Positions 56,079 through 64,000 of a stretch of 64,000 nucleotides of DNA are shown one piece after another (position 1 is the stretch's first letter; each line of letters begins with the position of its first letter). The translations under genes and the position numbers were made by a program. This DNA is from Candidatus Polarisedimenticolaceae bacterium. Lineage in GTDB: Bacteria; Pseudomonadota; Gammaproteobacteria; Chromatiales; Chromatiaceae. Location: assembly GCA_021648685.1 (NCBI GenBank), contig JAKISI010000004.1, forward strand, positions 1 to 64,000, read 5' to 3'. Below the pieces are notes generated by a model. That model was given only the letters and a program-made list of their open reading frames with translations. It ran no database searches and had not been told where the DNA came from.

Positions 56079-57587
56079 ATGACTATCCCTTTCAAAAAAA
56101 GCCCAACGGAATTCAACCAACATCTGTTGTTTCCAAGCAATATATTTGATCTCCTCCCAAAAGATCATGAATGCTACCTCTACATGGATCTGTTTAAACA
56201 ACTGGATACATCTGCCCTGGAAAGAACATTCAGTATCAAAGGACAAAATGCCTACCATCCAAAGCTGATTGTATCCATACTTATCTATGCCTACAGCCGT
56301 GGTGTATTCAGCTCACGAGAAATAGAAAAGCGCTGTAATGAAGACCTTTCCTTCATGTTTATTGCGCAGATGAATTGCCCTAACTTTCGTGTGCTGAGTG
56401 ACTTTAGAAAAAATAACCCTGAGTTTTTCCACGACTGTTTTAAGCAAACGGTTAAGCTGGCTATAGAGCTTGAGCTTGCCTCACTGGGGCACATCAGCCT
56501 TGATGGCTCAAAATTCAAAGCAGACAGTTCCAAACACAAAGCAATGACCTATAAACGCTTAAAGGAAAAAGAGTTGGAGTTGAGCAAAGAGATTGACGAG
56601 TTAATTGAAAAAGCCAGCAGCTGTGATGAGGAAGAAGATCAATCATATAAGGAGCAGACGGGCTATGAAATCCCTGAGGATCTAAAATTCAAGGAAGCGC
56701 GTTTAGCACGCATCAAAGAGGCTAAAGAGGCACTGGAGAAGCGTGAGCAAATCCTAAATCCCGGCAAGGAGATTGAAGATAAAAAGCAGATTAGCTTTGC
56801 GGATACAGATGCTCGCATCATGGGAAAGAACGGAAACTTTGACTATCAATATAATGGCCAGATCAGTGTAGATGAAGATCATCAAATCATTATTGGACAG
56901 CACCTCAGCCAAAATGCGAATGATAAAAACGAAGTGACCCCAGCGCTACAGAGCATCCAGGATGCGACCGGCAGGTTACCAGACACTATGAGCGCCGATA
57001 ATGGCTATATGTCTGGGCACAACCTTGAAGCATTTGAGGCCATTTCAGTTGATGTATATATTGCAACAGATAAAGGTGAAAAGACAAGCAAGATTCCTTT
57101 AGATGAATCAGATCGAAAACTTGTCAAAGCAGACTTTGAATATGATGAGGAAAAAGACTGCTTTATTTGCCCAGGAAAACAAGAGCTGGTGTTGAAGCGC
57201 CAATCAAAGGACGGTAAAAAAACCTATCAAGGAGACGCCATAATTTGTGAAGGTTGCCTATATAAAAGTAGGTGCTGTCAATCCAGCAAAGGAGAGGCGC
57301 GGACAATCCAAACTGATGACAAAGAACCATTACGGCAACAAATGAATGCCAAGATGGAAAAAGATGAATCAAAAGAAATCTATAAAAAACGCAAAGTGAT
57401 TGTAGAGCCTGTGTTTGGCCATATCAAAAACAGTGGGTTTCGTCGTTTCAGCGTGAGAGGAAAAGAGAAGGTGGCGGGTGAGTTTTCATTGGTGTGTGCC
57501 ACACACAATCTTAAAAAAATAGCTCGATCAATGCTCAATGGGTTAATCCGCCCAGAATTTGGAAATTTAAGCGCCATGTATAACTAA
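56079..57587 (+). CDS. IS1182-family transposase
   Basis: The 502-residue DDE transposase is uninterrupted. The N-terminal region with FPSNIFDLLPKDHECYLYMD is typical for IS1182. Catalytic acidic residues are seen in HISLDGSKFKAD, MSADNGYMSG and the C-terminal VIVEPVFGHIKNSGFRRFSV. A cysteine cluster (ICEGCLYKSRCC, near residue 395) lies before the last motif, and an acidic/lysine coiled region (about 158-240) is inserted after the first. Confidence 0.93.
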   Translation: MTIPFKKSPTEFNQHLLFPSNIFDLLPKDHECYLYMDLFKQLDTSALERTFSIKGQNAYHPKLIVSILIYAYSRGVFSSREIEKRCNEDLSFMFIAQMNCPNFRVLSDFRKNNPEFFHDCFKQTVKLAIELELASLGHISLDGSKFKADSSKHKAMTYKRLKEKELELSKEIDELIEKASSCDEEEDQSYKEQTGYEIPEDLKFKEARLARIKEAKEALEKREQILNPGKEIEDKKQISFADTDARIMGKNGNFDYQYNGQISVDEDHQIIIGQHLSQNANDKNEVTPALQSIQDATGRLPDTMSADNGYMSGHNLEAFEAISVDVYIATDKGEKTSKIPLDESDRKLVKADFEYDEEKDCFICPGKQELVLKRQSKDGKKTYQGDAIICEGCLYKSRCCQSSKGEARTIQTDDKEPLRQQMNAKMEKDESKEIYKKRKVIVEPVFGHIKNSGFRRFSVRGKEKVAGEFSLVCATHNLKKIARSMLNGLIRPEFGNLSAMYN

Positions 57588-57624
57588 AGGGAGAAATGGA
57601 TGCAAATAGCGAAAAAAACGGGCG

Positions 57625-57650
57625 ATTTAGAGGCTGTTGAGCCTCTAAAT
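57625..57650. terminator. Hairpin within the IS1182-type element
   Basis: The 11-bp perfect stem (ATTTAGAGGCT and its complement) has a GTTG loop and lies about 37 bp after the transposase stop. It may terminate the transposase transcript; there is no long T-tract. Confidence 0.6.
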
Positions 57651-57764
57651 AGTAATAAGAATCATTACTGCCAGTGAATGATAGGCATTCTCAATAAATG
57701 CAGCTCATTAGCTCTTAATGTTTACCTATTCTCGGACAGCCTCCTAGTTACTGGGGGATAAGAG

Positions 57765-58205
57765 ATGAAATATCGGTATGGTAGTCATACGGCTTATGCG
57801 ATTGAGTATCACTTTGTTTGGGTAACGAAATATCGCTATAAAGTGCTGGTAGGAGATGTTGGTAGTCGGGTACGGGAGTTAGTACGGCAAACGTGCGATG
57901 CATTTGAGATTAAGATATTGAAGGGAGTGGTGAGCAAGGATCACGTGCATATTTTGGTATCAGCGCCACCGAATATGGCGCCCAGTGAGATAATGCGTAG
58001 GATAAAAGGCCGTACGTCGAGGAAGTTGTTTGAGGAGTTTCCGAAGCTAAAGAAGCGTTACTGGGGTCGGCACTTCTGGGCAAGAGGATATTTTTGTGCG
58101 ACGGTGGGGCAGATGACGGAAGAGATGATCCAAGATTACTTGGAACATCACTTTGAGCCGAAGCCAAGTACGGATTTTAAAATGGAAGTAGAGCCGGATG
58201 AATAA
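57765..58205 (+). CDS. IS200/IS605-type Y1 transposase TnpA
   Basis: The 146-residue HUH transposase has the paired histidines in VSKDHVHILVS and the catalytic tyrosine in MTEEMIQDYLEHH near residue 128. The opening AYAIEYHFVWVTKYRYKVL is the IS200 signature. It moves single-stranded DNA by recognising end hairpins. The usual YxxxQ position holds YLEHH. No TnpB gene accompanies it. Confidence 0.92.
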   Translation: MKYRYGSHTAYAIEYHFVWVTKYRYKVLVGDVGSRVRELVRQTCDAFEIKILKGVVSKDHVHILVSAPPNMAPSEIMRRIKGRTSRKLFEEFPKLKKRYWGRHFWARGYFCATVGQMTEEMIQDYLEHHFEPKPSTDFKMEVEPDE

Positions 58206-58424
58206 ACGGGGCTATCCGCCCCGTATCCGGACTTTCAGTCCGAAAATCTAACCCACCGGTCTTTAGCCGGTGGTTGTTGAGTTTGCATGATTAACCGAGT
58301 GACGCAAGACTCAACGACTATGGACTAAAAGTCCATAGGTTGTTTTCAGAACGACTGAAAGTCGTTATGTGGTAAAGCAATATATCGCTCCGCGATGCTA
58401 AAGCCTTGCACTGAGAGTGCATGG
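58206..58424 (+). repeat. Array of small hairpins after tnpA
   Basis: Hairpins in order: ACGGGGC-TATCC-GCCCCGT (58206-58224); CGGACT-TTC-AGTCCG (58228-58242); CCACCGG-N7-CCGGTGG (58253-58273); a longer stem GTTGAGT...ACTCAAC (about 58275-58315); CTATGGACT-AAA-AGTCCATAG (58318-58338); AACGACT-GAA-AGTCGTT (58350-58366); ATCGC-TCC-GCGAT (58384-58396); TGCACT-GAG-AGTGCA (58407-58421). Four share an ACT-N3-AGT apex with a variable lower stem. One is probably the right-end recognition hairpin of the IS. Confidence 0.78.
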
Positions 58425-58442
58425 TTTTTACTAGCGTATTGA

Positions 58443-58610
58443 GACAATAAAGACCTGGCCCTTTGCTGTTTCAATCTACTCAATGATCTGCACAATGCCA
58501 TCTGGCAACACTATGAATCTGCATTAGTCCCAATCATCATTGCAGAATATAACCAAGATCCGGACTCTCAATCGGAACGGTCTGACTTCGACGACGATAT
58601 CTCGTTTTAA
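58443..58610 (+). pseudogene. C-terminal fragment of an interrupted gene
   Basis: An open frame of 55 codons without a start begins right after the hairpin array. It reads DLALCCFNLLNDLHNAIWQH followed by YESALVPIIIAEYNQ and an acidic end (SDFDDDISF). The helical pattern and acidic tail look like the end of a real protein of unknown family. The matching 5' part was not found left of the island, so insertion was accompanied by deletion. Confidence 0.5.
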
Positions 58611-58654
58611 GCCTCTTTTGTCCCAGGCTGCCTGGGGGGGATATTTCTCCTCAT

Positions 58655-58822
58655 TCAGCTTGGGATTTTTATTTGCATTTCACCTGAAATAGGTTGGGGC
58701 AAATCGACTAAATCAGTGCAGGACGTAACATCTGGGCAAAAGAAGCGCAGAATGCGCAATACCCCCAGCAAAAAGGCCATGCCCTCTCCCTTGGGTACTT
58801 TGCGCTCATAGTGCCCATGATC
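58655..58822 (-). pseudogene. Possible transposase-like remnant
   Basis: A 55-codon open frame on the minus strand reads DHGHYERKVPKGEGMAFLLG then VLRILRFFCPD. This resembles a zinc-ribbon start of transposase-like proteins, but no start codon or full motif exists and the frame begins exactly at the arm of an inverted repeat. Support is weak. Confidence 0.25.
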
Positions 58823-58891
58823 CTAGAAAAAAAATCTGTAGATTAAGCATCTTAGTCGCCCTCGCTACGGCTTAACTGATTTTTCTAGGAT
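58820..58891. repeat. 72-bp inverted-repeat element
   Basis: The arms ATCCTAGAAAAA (58820-58831) and TTTTTCTAGGAT (58880-58891) are perfect inverses. Partial complementarity continues inward (GATTAAGC against GCTTAAC). It runs into the last codons of the following gene and could be a terminator or a small mobile repeat. Confidence 0.6.
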
Positions 58892-59458
58892 AATGGTGGA
58901 GCGCTTGATATTCTGCCACTCTATGCCCACCGCCCGGCATAGTGTCAGCGTTTCAAGCAGCGCCCGGCGTATCTCAAGATCCTCCGGGGCTTTACAATGC
59001 GCCATGCCACGCTGATCTATGGCCTGGTTGCAGGGGTCTTTGGCACGCTGCTTTTTACCTTCAGCAGCAATGATCTGTTTATGGTAGTAGTTGGACCAGC
59101 CCATTAAGCTGGCAACGGTATTGACGGTGGGAAAGTATATGCAATCAACCAGTGGGCCTCTCTCTGGAAATGGCGGCAGCACCCTGATCTGTGGTTCAAC
59201 CTCACTCACTGAAGCGGCCGTGCCTGTGGAGTGCGGCTGCGGTACCTGCACCTTCCCTGGCTTGGCAGTGGACTCTCCCACCGGAGTGGGGGGCAACACA
59301 GCAACCTCAATATGCTCTTTTGGTTTTTGCACGACAGGTGCGGTGGCGTTCTCGCTCTTCATCGCAAGGTAGAGCCCGGTGGTTGCGGTAATTACCGCAG
59401 CAATTCCGGTGAGTATCCCCGGCATCGAACCCCAAAAGCCTGGGGATTTTTCAGGCAT
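58865..59458 (-). CDS. Hypothetical membrane-anchored protein
   Basis: The 197-residue protein has a short cytoplasmic N-terminus and one transmembrane helix (about 13-32). A proline-rich linker (PPTPVGESTAKPGKVQVPQP) leads to a C-terminal domain with cysteines at LVDCIYFPTVN, KDPCNQAIDQRGMAHC and LTLCRAVG. The four-cysteine pattern suggests disulphides in the periplasm. No family was recognised. Its end lies inside an inverted repeat, so the original C-terminus may have been changed. Confidence 0.62.
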   Translation of the reverse strand: MPEKSPGFWGSMPGILTGIAAVITATTGLYLAMKSENATAPVVQKPKEHIEVAVLPPTPVGESTAKPGKVQVPQPHSTGTAASVSEVEPQIRVLPPFPERGPLVDCIYFPTVNTVASLMGWSNYYHKQIIAAEGKKQRAKDPCNQAIDQRGMAHCKAPEDLEIRRALLETLTLCRAVGIEWQNIKRSTIILEKSVKP

Positions 59459-59570
59459 AAGCCACCCTCCATTTTATACACATAGCCAGACGGCCACTGC
59501 ATTTGCTGGTTGAACCCACCCAATTACAGTGTGCGCAACAACACCTTGCAGGCTATGTGAAGTCCGCAGG

Positions 59571-61007
59571 CTACACCTTATAGACCAGCACCCGCTCCTC
59601 AAGCATATCATGCATGGCATAGCGAATCCCTTCGCGCCCCTGCCCGGAGTCTTTGACCCCGCCGTAAGGCATGGAGTCCACCCGGAAGGTTGGGATATCG
59701 TTATGGATCACACCACCCACCTCCAGGGTGTCGAAGGCACGTATTACGGTGTTGAAGTCGTTGGTGAAGATGCCGCACTGCAGGCCAAAGTCCGAGTCGT
59801 TCACCCGTTCAAATGCCTCTTCCATTGAATCCACAGCAGTCAGTGTGACCACTGGGCCGAAGACCTCTTCTCTACAGACCTTCAGGTTCGGATCGACATC
59901 TTCCAGTATGGTCGCCTGCAAAGAGTTGCCCTGACCACAGGGGGCAATCACATTACCCGCCACCAGTTTGGCTCCACTGGCTATCGCCTCATCAACCCAG
60001 CTCTTGATCCGTTTACGGTTATTGGTATCGACAACCGGCCCCAGGGTTGTTGATTCATCCAGCGGATCTCCGGCCTTTAGCGCCTCAGTGGCGCGGACAA
60101 AGCGGGTTTTGAACTCATCATAGATCTCACGATGGGCAAAGATGCGCTGGACAGAGATGCAGACCTGCCCGCTTTGATAGAAGGCACCGACCACCGCCCG
60201 GCTGATCAGCCACTCCCAATCTGTTTCAGATAGCCCTTTATCAATGATCAGACCGGCATTGCCGCCCAGCTCCAGCACCACCTTTTTCTTTCCGGCATCG
60301 CGTTTCATCTTCCAGCCCACTTCAGGGGAGCCGGTGAAGGTCAGCAGGTTGATGCGCTCATCCTCCACCAGCATCTGCCCTGCTGCCCGGCCACTGGGTA
60401 CTACTGAGAAGGCACCCTTTGGCAGACCCGATTGCTCGATAATCTCCGCCAGCATCAGGCTGCTCACCGGGGTCTTCGAGGCGGGTTTCAGTACAATGGG
60501 GCAGCCCACGGCAAGGGCGGGGGCGATCTTGTGAATCGCCAGATTGAGCGGGAAGTTGAACGGCGCTATTGCGGATACAACCCCAACCGGGTAGTGGCGC
60601 ACGATGCAACGACGCCCCGCCCCCATCTTGTTGATGCCCAGATCATAGGCCTCGCCATAGATGCGGGTGGCTTCGCCCGCAGCGATCTCAAAGGTGGCTG
60701 CGGCACGAATTGCCTCCACCCGTGATTCGGTAATGGTTTTGCCATTCTCTTGTGAGAGTGCCCTGGCAAACTCCTCTATCCGCTGCTCAATACCATCACG
60801 GATAAGGTTCAGTGCCTCGGCGCGCTGGTAAGGCTCCAGCGCAGCCATCTCACCGCGGCAGGCATAGGCTGCAGTCAGTGCCCGTTCAATCTCCGCTTCA
60901 CCACAGAGGGCAACCCTGGCAAATACCGAGCCATCGTAGGGGTTGGCAACCTCAAGCTGCTCGCCCGTCTCTACCCACTCTCCAGCAATATAGGCTTTCT
61001 TTAGCAT
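59571..61007 (-). CDS. NAD(P)+-dependent aldehyde dehydrogenase
   Basis: The 478-residue ALDH-superfamily enzyme has the cofactor loop VVSAIAPFNFPLNLAIHKIA, the glutamate in VVLELGGNAG and the catalytic cysteine in AFYQSGQVCISVQRI, then VCREEVFGPVV. It resembles the non-phosphorylating glyceraldehyde-3-phosphate/lactaldehyde/sulfoacetaldehyde-type branch, but the substrate cannot be fixed from motifs. It is followed on the same strand by a small thiamine-binding-like gene 11 bp away. Confidence 0.87.
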   Translation of the reverse strand: MLKKAYIAGEWVETGEQLEVANPYDGSVFARVALCGEAEIERALTAAYACRGEMAALEPYQRAEALNLIRDGIEQRIEEFARALSQENGKTITESRVEAIRAAATFEIAAGEATRIYGEAYDLGINKMGAGRRCIVRHYPVGVVSAIAPFNFPLNLAIHKIAPALAVGCPIVLKPASKTPVSSLMLAEIIEQSGLPKGAFSVVPSGRAAGQMLVEDERINLLTFTGSPEVGWKMKRDAGKKKVVLELGGNAGLIIDKGLSETDWEWLISRAVVGAFYQSGQVCISVQRIFAHREIYDEFKTRFVRATEALKAGDPLDESTTLGPVVDTNNRKRIKSWVDEAIASGAKLVAGNVIAPCGQGNSLQATILEDVDPNLKVCREEVFGPVVTLTAVDSMEEAFERVNDSDFGLQCGIFTNDFNTVIRAFDTLEVGGVIHNDIPTFRVDSMPYGGVKDSGQGREGIRYAMHDMLEERVLVYKV

Positions 61008-61018
61008 AACTGTGATCC

Positions 61019-61333
61019 TCAGGTGTTGATCTCACCTATCTTCTCTTTGACTGACTTGATCTTGCCTGCAAGGCGGTTCTCTTTGCCCTTACGAATATCA
61101 AATTTAAGCGAGGAGTAGACCCGATTGCAACCCTGAGCCTCCAGTACGGCATAGGCTTTTCCGATAAGATCCAGCGCCTCCTGCATGGTGGCTGTTTCGA
61201 TAGTCGTGCCCATCGGGGATAATTTGTAGTCAACGCCGCTCTCACGGATCATCTTGACCACTTGGCTGACATAGGCGCTTTTGCTCTCTCCCGTGTCAGT
61301 GGGAAACATACTGAATTCTAGTAATACAGACAT
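61019..61333 (-). CDS. MTH1187/YkoF-like thiamine-binding protein
   Basis: The 104-residue ferredoxin-like protein begins MSVLLEFSMFPTDTGESKSA and contains YVSQVVKMIRESGVDYKLSP and MGTTIE, the signature of the MTH1187 family. Members bind thiamine-like ligands or act as unknown ligand-binding modules. It is probably co-transcribed with the aldehyde dehydrogenase gene upstream or downstream. Confidence 0.85.
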   Translation of the reverse strand: MSVLLEFSMFPTDTGESKSAYVSQVVKMIRESGVDYKLSPMGTTIETATMQEALDLIGKAYAVLEAQGCNRVYSSLKFDIRKGKENRLAGKIKSVKEKIGEINT

Positions 61334-61365
61334 GGTACAGGCTCCAGGTTGTAGGAATTTAGGTG

Positions 61366-61803
61366 TCAGCTCCCTTTATGAACAAGCGCCTTGATGGAGT
61401 CAAGATAGTCTTTCTCATCTGGCATGCGGTTGGCTCGTTGCGCCTCCCACAGCATCTGACCAAGGCACTCCATAATCTGATGTTCCGCTTCATGTGGATC
61501 GCCGATCTGCATCATCAGCTGTTGATGCAACCCCGTGATACCTGCCGGACGGTTGGTACTCAACTGCTCTTGAATGGCAATGTGCATACTCAGGTGCAGA
61601 AAAGGATTGCTCTCTCCGCCCTCCGGGGTGAAATCCTTGTCCAGCGCCGCTTGCGGGTCTTTCATCAATTTTTGATATTCGGGGTGCTGCTCCAGGATAT
61701 TGGCAATCACCTGCTCCAATGGTTCCATCGGCTGCCTGTTCTGGTGTTTCTGCCAGGCATCGGTGAAGACCTTGCGCATTTTGGTGCGGTCATTGGTAAA
61801 CAT
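61366..61803 (-). CDS. DUF1841 family protein
   Basis: The 145-residue protein starts MFTNDRTKMRKVFTDAWQKH and contains PLEQVIANILEQHPEYQKLM and NPFLHLSMHIAIQEQLSTNR, the core of DUF1841. The family is widespread in gamma- and betaproteobacteria and is of unknown function. It follows gatB by three bases. Confidence 0.87.
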   Translation of the reverse strand: MFTNDRTKMRKVFTDAWQKHQNRQPMEPLEQVIANILEQHPEYQKLMKDPQAALDKDFTPEGGESNPFLHLSMHIAIQEQLSTNRPAGITGLHQQLMMQIGDPHEAEHQIMECLGQMLWEAQRANRMPDEKDYLDSIKALVHKGS

Positions 61804-61806
61804 AGA

Positions 61807-63246
61807 TCAATCCTGCGCCAGGCGCTTCTTCAGCAGCTCATTGACCTGTTGCGGGTTAGCCTTGCCTCTGGTCTGCTTCATCACCTGACCCACAAAAAAG
61901 CCAAACAGTTTCTCTTTGCCTGAACGATACTGCTCCGCCTGCTTTGGATTATTGCTAACCACCTCATCGACCATCTTCTCAATCGCACTGCTGTCGGTGA
62001 TCTGCTTCAGCCCTTTGGCTTCAATCACCGCATCGGCATCACCTTCACCCTGCCACATCGCCTCAAAGACCTGTTTGGCGATTTTGCCGGAGATGGTTTG
62101 ATCGGCAATGCGCTGCAGCAGGCCGGCCAGCAGCTTTGCCGTTACCGGGCTGTTGCTGATATCGACAGCATCACGGTTCAGCGCAGCAGCAAGTTCCCCC
62201 AAAACCCAGTTGGCAGCGATCTTTGGATCGCTCTGCGCGGCAGCCACCACGGCCTCATAATAGTCGGCCAGCTCACGGCTGGCAGTCAAGACCGCTGCAT
62301 CCTGCAGGCTCAGTGCATAATCGCTCTCAAAACGCTGGCGTTTTTCATCTGGCAGCTCTGGCAGTGTCTGTTTTATCTCTTCGATGAAGGCATCATCCAG
62401 CTCCACTGGCAGCAGATCGGGGTCTGGAAAATAGCGGTAGTCGTTGGCCTCCTCCTTGCTGCGCATGGAGCGGGTCTCGTGGCGGTCAGCATCATAGAGG
62501 CGGGTCTCCTGCACCACTCTGCCGCCGGACTCGATGATGTCGATCTGACGCTCCACCTCCAGATTGATCGCCTTCTCCAGAAAGCGGAAGGAGTTGAGGT
62601 TTTTCAGCTCGGCACGCGTGCCCAGCTCTTTTTGCCCCATGGGACGCACCGAGACGTTGGCATCACAACGGAAGGAGCCTTCGGCCATGTTGCCATCGCA
62701 GATCTCGATGTAGCGCACCAGGGCGTGGATCTTTTTGGCGTAGGCAACCGCTTCAGCCGCAGAGCGCATGTCCGGCTCGGAGACGATCTCCAGCAGCGGC
62801 GTGCCCGCACGGTTCAGATCAATGCCAGTCATGCCGTGAAAATCCTCATGCAGTGACTTGCCTGCATCCTCTTCCAGATGGGCGCGGGTGATGCCGACCA
62901 CTTTGCTTTCACCATTTTCCAGCTCAATGGTCAGCGCGCCTGTGCCGACAATTGGCAGCTCCATCTGGCTAATCTGGTAGCCCTTTGGCAGGTCTGGATA
63001 GAAGTAGTTTTTGCGCGCAAAGACCGAGCGAGGCGCAACTTGCGCACCAATCGCCACGCCAAATTTGACTGCCATGCGGACGGCCTCCTGGTTTAGCACC
63101 GGCAACACACCCGGCATGCCCAGATCCACATTGCAGGCCTGGGTGTTGGGTGCTGCACCGTATGCAGTCGAAGCACCCGAGAAGATCTTGGATTGGGTGG
63201 CCAGTTGAACATGAATCTCAAGGCCGATGACTGTTTCCCATTGCAT
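61807..63246 (-). CDS. gatB: Asp-tRNA(Asn)/Glu-tRNA(Gln) amidotransferase subunit B
   Basis: The roughly 479-residue subunit of GatCAB phosphorylates misacylated Glu-tRNA(Gln) or Asp-tRNA(Asn) before amidation. The N-terminus [20 protein letters not shown], the [20 protein letters not shown] block, [13 protein letters not shown] and the C-terminal YqeY-like tail ([20 protein letters not shown]) are present. The ATG at 63246 matches the family start; TTG at 63255 is the alternative. It follows gatA on the minus strand. Confidence 0.95.
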   Translation of the reverse strand: MQWETVIGLEIHVQLATQSKIFSGASTAYGAAPNTQACNVDLGMPGVLPVLNQEAVRMAVKFGVAIGAQVAPRSVFARKNYFYPDLPKGYQISQMELPIVGTGALTIELENGESKVVGITRAHLEEDAGKSLHEDFHGMTGIDLNRAGTPLLEIVSEPDMRSAAEAVAYAKKIHALVRYIEICDGNMAEGSFRCDANVSVRPMGQKELGTRAELKNLNSFRFLEKAINLEVERQIDIIESGGRVVQETRLYDADRHETRSMRSKEEANDYRYFPDPDLLPVELDDAFIEEIKQTLPELPDEKRQRFESDYALSLQDAAVLTASRELADYYEAVVAAAQSDPKIAANWVLGELAAALNRDAVDISNSPVTAKLLAGLLQRIADQTISGKIAKQVFEAMWQGEGDADAVIEAKGLKQITDSSAIEKMVDEVVSNNPKQAEQYRSGKEKLFGFFVGQVMKQTRGKANPQQVNELLKKRLAQD

Positions 63247-63260
63247 ATTGGTCAAAACCT

Positions 63261-64000
63261 CTAGATTCCGGCAGGGGCTGCCTGGTGATAATCGGTAGCC
63301 ATCTGTAACCGATGCGCCACATTCAGCAGTCTGGCCTCGGCAAAGTAGCTGCCGATGATCTGTAGCCCGACCGGCTTGCCTGCTGCGGGCGCAACCGGGA
63401 TGGAGATCCCCGGCAGACCCGCCAGATTCACCGCGATGGTGTAGATGTCCGATAGATACATGCTGACCGGATCATCGGCCTTCTCTCCAATGTGAAAGGC
63501 GCTGTCCGGTGTGGTTGGCCCCATAATCACATCCACCTGCTCAAAGGCGCGGGTGAAATCATCCGAAATAAGATGGCGAACCCGTTGCGCCTTCAGATAA
63601 TAGGCATCATAGTAACCGGCTGAGAGCGCGTATGTGCCAATCAGGATACGCCGCTGCACCTCATCCCCAAAGCCCTCAGCGCGGGAGCGTTTGTAGAGAT
63701 CCTCCAGATCTTTCGGATCTTCGCAGCGGTGGCCATAACGAACCCCATCAAAGCGTGACAGGTTGGATGAACATTCCGCCGGAGCCACCACATAGTAGGT
63801 CGGCACCGCCAGATGGGTGTTGGGCAGGCTGATCTCCAGCACTTCAGCCCCCAGTTTTCTGTACTCGCTGATCGCCTCCTCGATGGATTTGGCCACCGAA
63901 GCATCCAGCCCTTCACCGAAATACTCCTTGGGCAGACCAATCTTCAGGCCGCTCAGATCATCCGCAATTCCGGCGCTATAGTCCGGCACGGGCTGATCGG
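63261..64000 (-). CDS. gatA: Amidotransferase subunit A, 3' part (partial at window edge)
   Basis: The C-terminal roughly 245 residues of the amidase subunit are present, beginning at the window end. [33 protein letters not shown]-type text and [18 protein letters not shown] are typical. The Ser-cisSer-Lys catalytic triad lies in the missing N-terminal half. Together with gatB this makes the transamidosome route likely. gatC would be expected further upstream on the minus strand. Confidence 0.93.
   Translation of the reverse strand, partial: DQPVPDYSAGIADDLSGLKIGLPKEYFGEGLDASVAKSIEEAISEYRKLGAEVLEISLPNTHLAVPTYYVVAPAECSSNLSRFDGVRYGHRCEDPKDLEDLYKRSRAEGFGDEVQRRILIGTYALSAGYYDAYYLKAQRVRHLISDDFTRAFEQVDVIMGPTTPDSAFHIGEKADDPVSMYLSDIYTIAVNLAGLPGISIPVAPAAGKPVGLQIIGSYFAEARLLNVAHRLQMATDYHQAAPAGI

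Larger units (their letters stand above)
55892..57747 (+). mobile_element. IS1182-type insertion sequence, complete
   Basis: The element is bounded by a perfect 22-bp inverted repeat, CTAGGAGGCTGTCCGAGAATAG at 55892-55913 and its reverse complement at 57726-57747. The outer CTAG may be a palindromic four-base target duplication. Between lie the transposase and an 11-bp terminator-like hairpin. It interrupts the left flank of the IS200-type element. The intact transposase suggests recent insertion. Confidence 0.88.
55840..58440 (+). mobile_element. IS200-type element carrying a second IS
   Basis: An IS200/IS605-type tnpA (57765-58205) is followed by a structured 3' region. To its left only 17 bp (57748-57764) separate it from the IS1182-type insertion. 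Left of that insertion lies a possible left-end hairpin (CTAGCA-CGC-TGTTAG, 55848-55862). Outer limits are approximate: the left end is after the NnrS-like stop, the right end before the gene fragment at 58443. Confidence 0.55.

Noticed and set aside
58206-58424. CRISPR array
   Set aside because: The units differ in stem sequence and spacing, no direct repeats of constant length exist and no cas genes are present.
58622-58636. CCCAGG-CTG-CCTGGG hairpin as a terminator
   Set aside because: It has a six-base stem only and no T-tract on either strand.

Overview
This 64 kb window is chromosomal DNA of a free-living or facultatively symbiotic gammaproteobacterium. The order could not be fixed from the sequence. 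Gammaproteobacterial signatures are secB-gpsA beside a yibN-type rhodanese, the zapA / 6S RNA / 5-formyl-THF cyclo-ligase block, an UPF0149-pepP pair, gpmI-envC-ctpA-yibQ in a row, divergent rpiA and ilvA, and srmB. The split B12-dependent ribonucleotide reductase (nrdJa/nrdJb), the NADH-type PyrD and the separate glycine decarboxylase subunits resemble environmental, metabolically versatile relatives rather than enteric bacteria.

Layout. 0.2-7.2 kb (mostly minus strand): yaeQ, a DUF3820 gene, srmB, a thioredoxin-like membrane protein, a DUF1858 protein, a PilZ protein and nrdJb-nrdJa, with NrdR operators upstream. 7.6-18.5 kb: a hairpin repeat, cysK, trhP (yegQ), a three-gene lipoprotein operon, a MITE-like element, nei, a DUF4124 protein, decayed IS1634/ISNCY transposases, pyrD, trmL, gpsA-secB-rhodanese, an ArsR regulator and a second hairpin repeat. 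18.6-26.6 kb: gpmI, envC, ctpA, a divergent polysaccharide deacetylase, rpiA, ilvA and a histone-H1-like (AlgP-type) gene. 27.0-39.4 kb: an aryl-polyene (xanthomonadin-type) pigment cluster. 39.4-43.5 kb: a DUF218 protein, 5-FCL, 6S RNA, zapA, a zapB-like gene, ygfB and pepP. 43.5-49.3 kb: the glycine cleavage genes gcvT, gcvH, gcvPA and gcvPB, then a PfkB sugar/nucleoside kinase and moaB. 49.3-55.8 kb: an HD-GYP protein, a START protein, an ABC-2 exporter, exported msrA and msrB, a DUF59 Fe-S factor and an NnrS-like membrane protein. 55.8-58.9 kb: a transposon island with a complete IS1182-type element next to an IS200-type tnpA, an array of small hairpins and gene debris. 59.5-64 kb: an aldehyde dehydrogenase, a thiamine-binding-like protein, a DUF1841 protein, gatB and the 3' part of gatA.

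How the genes work together. In the pigment cluster, a XanB2-type chorismatase would make a hydroxybenzoate from chorismate and an AMP-ligase would activate it. One ACP, a ketosynthase with a Cys-less partner, a ketoreductase and two hot-dog dehydratases would extend it to a conjugated polyene. An LpxL-like acyltransferase, a glycosyltransferase, a LolA-like carrier and an MMPL exporter would anchor and deliver it to the outer membrane. Two unassigned lipoproteins sit in or beside the cluster.

Most interesting non-coding signals: (i) three NrdR-like boxes upstream of nrdJa whose spacings are whole numbers of helical turns; (ii) a 117-bp MITE whose ends match the IS1182-type element 44 kb away; (iii) two copies of a structured repeat with a compensatory base-pair change; (iv) seven short hairpins plus one longer stem directly after the IS200 tnpA, four of which share an ACT-N3-AGT apex.
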